This document shows positions 62,003 through 64,000 of a stretch of DNA of 64,000 nucleotides, one piece after another; within the stretch, counting starts at the first letter, position 1; every line of letters starts with the position of its first letter. This stretch comes from Bacillus massilioanorexius (GTDB lineage Bacteria > Bacillota > Bacilli > Bacillales > DSM-1321). A program made the position numbers and the translations under genes. The stretch is from NCBI RefSeq assembly GCF_902374955.1, contig NZ_CABKRX010000094.1, positions 248,001 to 312,000 on the forward strand, written 5' to 3'. The notes beneath the pieces are model-generated. The model saw nothing but the letters and a program-made list of their open reading frames with translations, ran no database searches and had not been told where the DNA came from.

Positions 62003-62696
62003 AAGAAACAAAAAGAAAAAACACTTAACTCATAAAAATAGATTAATCACTCAAACACTCCCTAAATCTCCAATTTCTGAGCAGTATCGAGTAATACGGA
62101 CAAATATTCAGTATACGACGGTAGATAAGGAAGTTCAGTTGCTTATGGTGACTTCATCAGATCCTGGAGAAGGAAAGACAACAACAGCGGCTAATTTAGC
62201 CATTGTTTTTGCACAACAGGGAAAAAAAGTACTCTTAGTAGATGCTGATTTAAGAAAACCGAACATTCATTATCTTTTTAATTTACCGAATGCATATGGA
62301 TTAACCTCCATATTAGTTAAAAGTCTAAATATTTCCAATGTAATAACAAGTACAGAAGAAGAGAGGTTGTTCATATTAACTAGTGGACCTATCCCACCTA
62401 ATCCTGCAGAATTACTATCTTCAATTATCATGAAGGATCTTATTGAAGAACTTAAACAAGAGTTTGATTTAATTATTTTTGATACTCCACCTCTATTAGC
62501 GGTAACTGATGCTCAAATAGTTGCCAATATATGTGATAGTTCGATTTTAGTAATAGCTAGTTCGAAAACGGAAAAGGAAAAGGCATTAAAATCAAAGGAA
62601 TTATTAAGTAGTTCAAAGAGTGACTTATTAGGAGTTGTTGTAAATAAGAAAAAAATTTCAAGAAAAATTCAAGCTAGTTATTATTATGGTGATTAA
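61992..62696 (+). CDS. ywqD: Bacterial tyrosine kinase (CpsD/CapB, YwqD type)
   Basis: 234 aa from TTG, placed 5-6 nt after AGAGGTGA; a GTG at 61983 overlaps that site. KSPISEQYRVIRTNI dimer/activation motif, Walker A SSDPGEGKTTTAAN, Walker A' LLVDADLRKP, Walker B LIIFDTPPL. The C-terminal ASYYYGD carries a short tyrosine cluster for autophosphorylation. Controls polymer length and export and can phosphorylate other proteins. Confidence 0.92.
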   Translation: MVFRRNKKKKHLTHKNRLITQTLPKSPISEQYRVIRTNIQYTTVDKEVQLLMVTSSDPGEGKTTTAANLAIVFAQQGKKVLLVDADLRKPNIHYLFNLPNAYGLTSILVKSLNISNVITSTEEERLFILTSGPIPPNPAELLSSIIMKDLIEELKQEFDLIIFDTPPLLAVTDAQIVANICDSSILVIASSKTEKEKALKSKELLSSSKSDLLGVVVNKKKISRKIQASYYYGD

Positions 62697-62731
62697 CACT
62701 AATTCTAATAATAGGAAGAAAGGATTATTTT

Positions 62732-63499
62732 ATGATTGATATTCATTCTCATATTTTACCAGGAATCGATGATGGAGCTGCAAAGGAAAGTGACAGCATT
62801 GAAATGGGAAAATTAGCCGTGAAAGAGGGAATACATACTATTATTGCTACACCACATCATCAGAAACATAGATATGAAACGAACAAACAAGACATTTTAA
62901 ATAGAGTACGAGATTTAAATAATCTATTTGAAAAAGAAAAGATATCTTTAAAAGTGTTAGCTGGCCAGGAAATCAGTATATATGGTGACATCATACCGGA
63001 GTATAAACAAGGGAAAATTTTATCTTTAAATGATGGCGGACGATATATTTTAATAGAATTTCCAATGACAATTGTACCAAATTTCACAGAACAACTTTTT
63101 TATGACCTTCAATTAGAAGGATTAACTCCAATTATTGCACATCCAGAACGAAATCAAGAAATCTTTGAAAATCCGAATCTCATATATGAGTTTGTGAGAA
63201 AGGGAGCATTAACTCAAATAAATACATCTAGTTTAATGGGGAAATTTGGAAGTAAAATACAAAAACTCTCCATGAAACTCATTGAGGCTAATTTAACTCA
63301 CTTCATAGCATCTGACGCACACAATATAAAAAAACGAAACTTTAAAATGGATCAAGCATTTTCTAAAATCAAGAAAAAATTTGATTTGGATACAGTTGAC
63401 TATTTTATGAATAATTCTGACTTACTTGTTCAAGGAAAACAAATTGTAAAAGAACAGCCAAACAAGATTAAGAAGAAAAAGGTATTAGGAGTTCTCTAA
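62732..63499 (+). CDS. ywqE: Tyrosine-protein phosphatase (PHP family, CpsB/YwqE type)
   Basis: 255 aa. PHP metal-binding motifs: MIDIHSHILPGIDDG, IIATPHHQKHRY, IIAHPERN and FIASDAHN. Dephosphorylates the kinase encoded just upstream. GAAAGGATTATTT before the ATG. Confidence 0.93.
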   Translation: MIDIHSHILPGIDDGAAKESDSIEMGKLAVKEGIHTIIATPHHQKHRYETNKQDILNRVRDLNNLFEKEKISLKVLAGQEISIYGDIIPEYKQGKILSLNDGGRYILIEFPMTIVPNFTEQLFYDLQLEGLTPIIAHPERNQEIFENPNLIYEFVRKGALTQINTSSLMGKFGSKIQKLSMKLIEANLTHFIASDAHNIKKRNFKMDQAFSKIKKKFDLDTVDYFMNNSDLLVQGKQIVKEQPNKIKKKKVLGVL

Positions 63500-63516
63500 T
63501 TTAATATTTTGAAAAT

Positions 63517-63632
63517 CGGTGAGGCTTCCTGTCCGTTATTAATGGAGGCACTCGGCTATGCTGTGGGATTATTCTATGTCCTTAGACACGTTCGTTGTCA
63601 GTGGTATGGTGTGAGGGTGGGTTAGATGCCCA
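63517..63632 (+). ncRNA. Structured leader resembling the EAR (epsC) antitermination RNA
   Basis: About 115 nt, much richer in G and C than its surroundings, with no open frame or T-run. Conserved-looking blocks are CTATGCTGTGGGATTATTC, AGACACGTTCGTTGTC (possible hairpin GACA/TGTC) and GTGAGGGTGGGTTAGATGCCC-type GGG/CCC pairing. It sits inside an exopolysaccharide operon of a Bacillales species, where the eps-associated RNA is known to act as a processive antiterminator. The assignment is from location plus remembered motif, not a covariance search. Confidence 0.55.
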
Positions 63633-63637
63633 AACTT

Positions 63638-63705
63638 TTTAAAAATTAAAAGTTAATGATATGTATTTGGACTTAATGCCGTATTGTTAACTTTTGATTT
63701 TTAAA
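63638..63705 (+). promoter_or_regulatory. AT-rich long inverted repeat before galU
   Basis: TTTAAAAATTAAAAGTTAA and TTAACTTTTGATTTTTAAA pair at 18 of 19 positions (the other is G-U) around a 30-nt loop, ending 29 nt before the start codon. No terminal T-run of the standard kind follows. Confidence 0.55.
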
Positions 63706-63734
63706 TTAATAAAGGATAGAGAGGGTAGATTTAA

Positions 63735-64000
63735 TTGAAAAGTGTAAAAAAAGCTATTATTCCTGCTGCAGGTTTAGGAACAAGATTTTTACCAGCTACA
63801 AAGGCGATGCCTAAAGAAATGCTTCCAATTGTAGATAAACCAACAATTCAATATATTGTTGAAGAAGCTATTGAATCAGGGATAGAAGATATTATCATTG
63901 TGACAGGAAAAGGAAAAAGGGCTATTGAGGATCATTTTGACAATGCTTTTGAACTTGAAGCAAATTTAATGGAGAAACATAAGTTTGAACTTTTGGAAAA
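63735..64000 (+). CDS. galU: UTP-glucose-1-phosphate uridylyltransferase (3' end outside window)
   Basis: The first 88 codons are present, from TTG with GAGAGGGT upstream. KKAIIPAAGLGTRFLPATKA is the nucleotide-binding loop, followed by MPKEMLPIVDKPTIQYIVEE and IIIVTGKGKRAIEDHF, all diagnostic for GalU/GtaB. Makes UDP-glucose for exopolysaccharide. It lies behind the EAR-like leader in the same direction as ywqC-D-E. Confidence 0.93.
   Translation, partial: MKSVKKAIIPAAGLGTRFLPATKAMPKEMLPIVDKPTIQYIVEEAIESGIEDIIIVTGKGKRAIEDHFDNAFELEANLMEKHKFELLE

Overview
The window is low-GC DNA from a spore-forming Bacillaceae (Bacillus sensu lato). Evidence: an SspN-type small acid-soluble spore protein, SigL (sigma-54) and CcpA-type signals, AGGAGG ribosome sites, and gene order matching several Bacillus subtilis loci (yqi/yqj, yne-parEC-alsT, yng, ywq). 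No rRNA, tRNA, CRISPR array, intact insertion sequence or prophage was recognised.

Layout. 1-12.1 kb: the 3' part of bkdR, a sigma-54 promoter, lpdV-bkdAA-bkdAB-bkdB (branched-chain 2-oxoacid dehydrogenase), then mutA-mutB-meaB (methylmalonyl-CoA mutase and its GTPase chaperone). 12.3-24.4 kb: the yqj block (brxB, yqjA, an L,D-transpeptidase, methylmalonyl-CoA epimerase, propionyl-CoA carboxylase beta chain, yqjE peptidase, DNA polymerase IV, gndA). Interspersed are an O-methyltransferase behind a likely attenuator, a GNAT protein, a YfbR-like nucleotidase and a 31-codon Prli42-like gene on the minus strand. 24.8-42.2 kb: a membrane-anchored penicillin acylase homologue, then the yne block (thioredoxin-like yneN, fbpB-like, sspN, yneP, yneR, plsY, yneT, parE, parC, alsT), interrupted by a chemoreceptor, a decayed globin-coupled chemoreceptor and an NCS2 permease. 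42.3-49 kb: accessory genes (two secreted paralogues, a lipase-like hydrolase, a Ktr potassium system, an amphi-Trp protein, a Staygreen-family protein, unknowns). 49.2-57.8 kb: a TetR-led leucine/isovalerate operon (yngJ-I-HA-HB-G-F-E). 57.8-59.4 kb: a tandem-repeat region with an exact 21-bp internal rhythm running into a frameshifted NERD-domain gene. 59.4-64 kb: nadE, a GNAT gene, and the start of a polysaccharide locus (tyrosine kinase modulator, kinase, phosphatase, a structured leader resembling the EAR antitermination RNA, and the start of galU).

Together the metabolic genes outline branched-chain amino acid catabolism. Bkd makes branched acyl-CoAs, YngJ dehydrogenates them, and the biotin carboxylase/BCCP/YngE/YngF/YngG set takes the leucine branch to acetoacetate and acetyl-CoA. 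Valine and isoleucine carbon arriving as propionyl-CoA is carried to succinyl-CoA by the carboxylase, epimerase and mutase. The ptb-bcd-buk genes that B. subtilis has between bkdR and lpdV are absent. Near-consensus cre sites before mutA and tetR suggest shared carbon catabolite repression.
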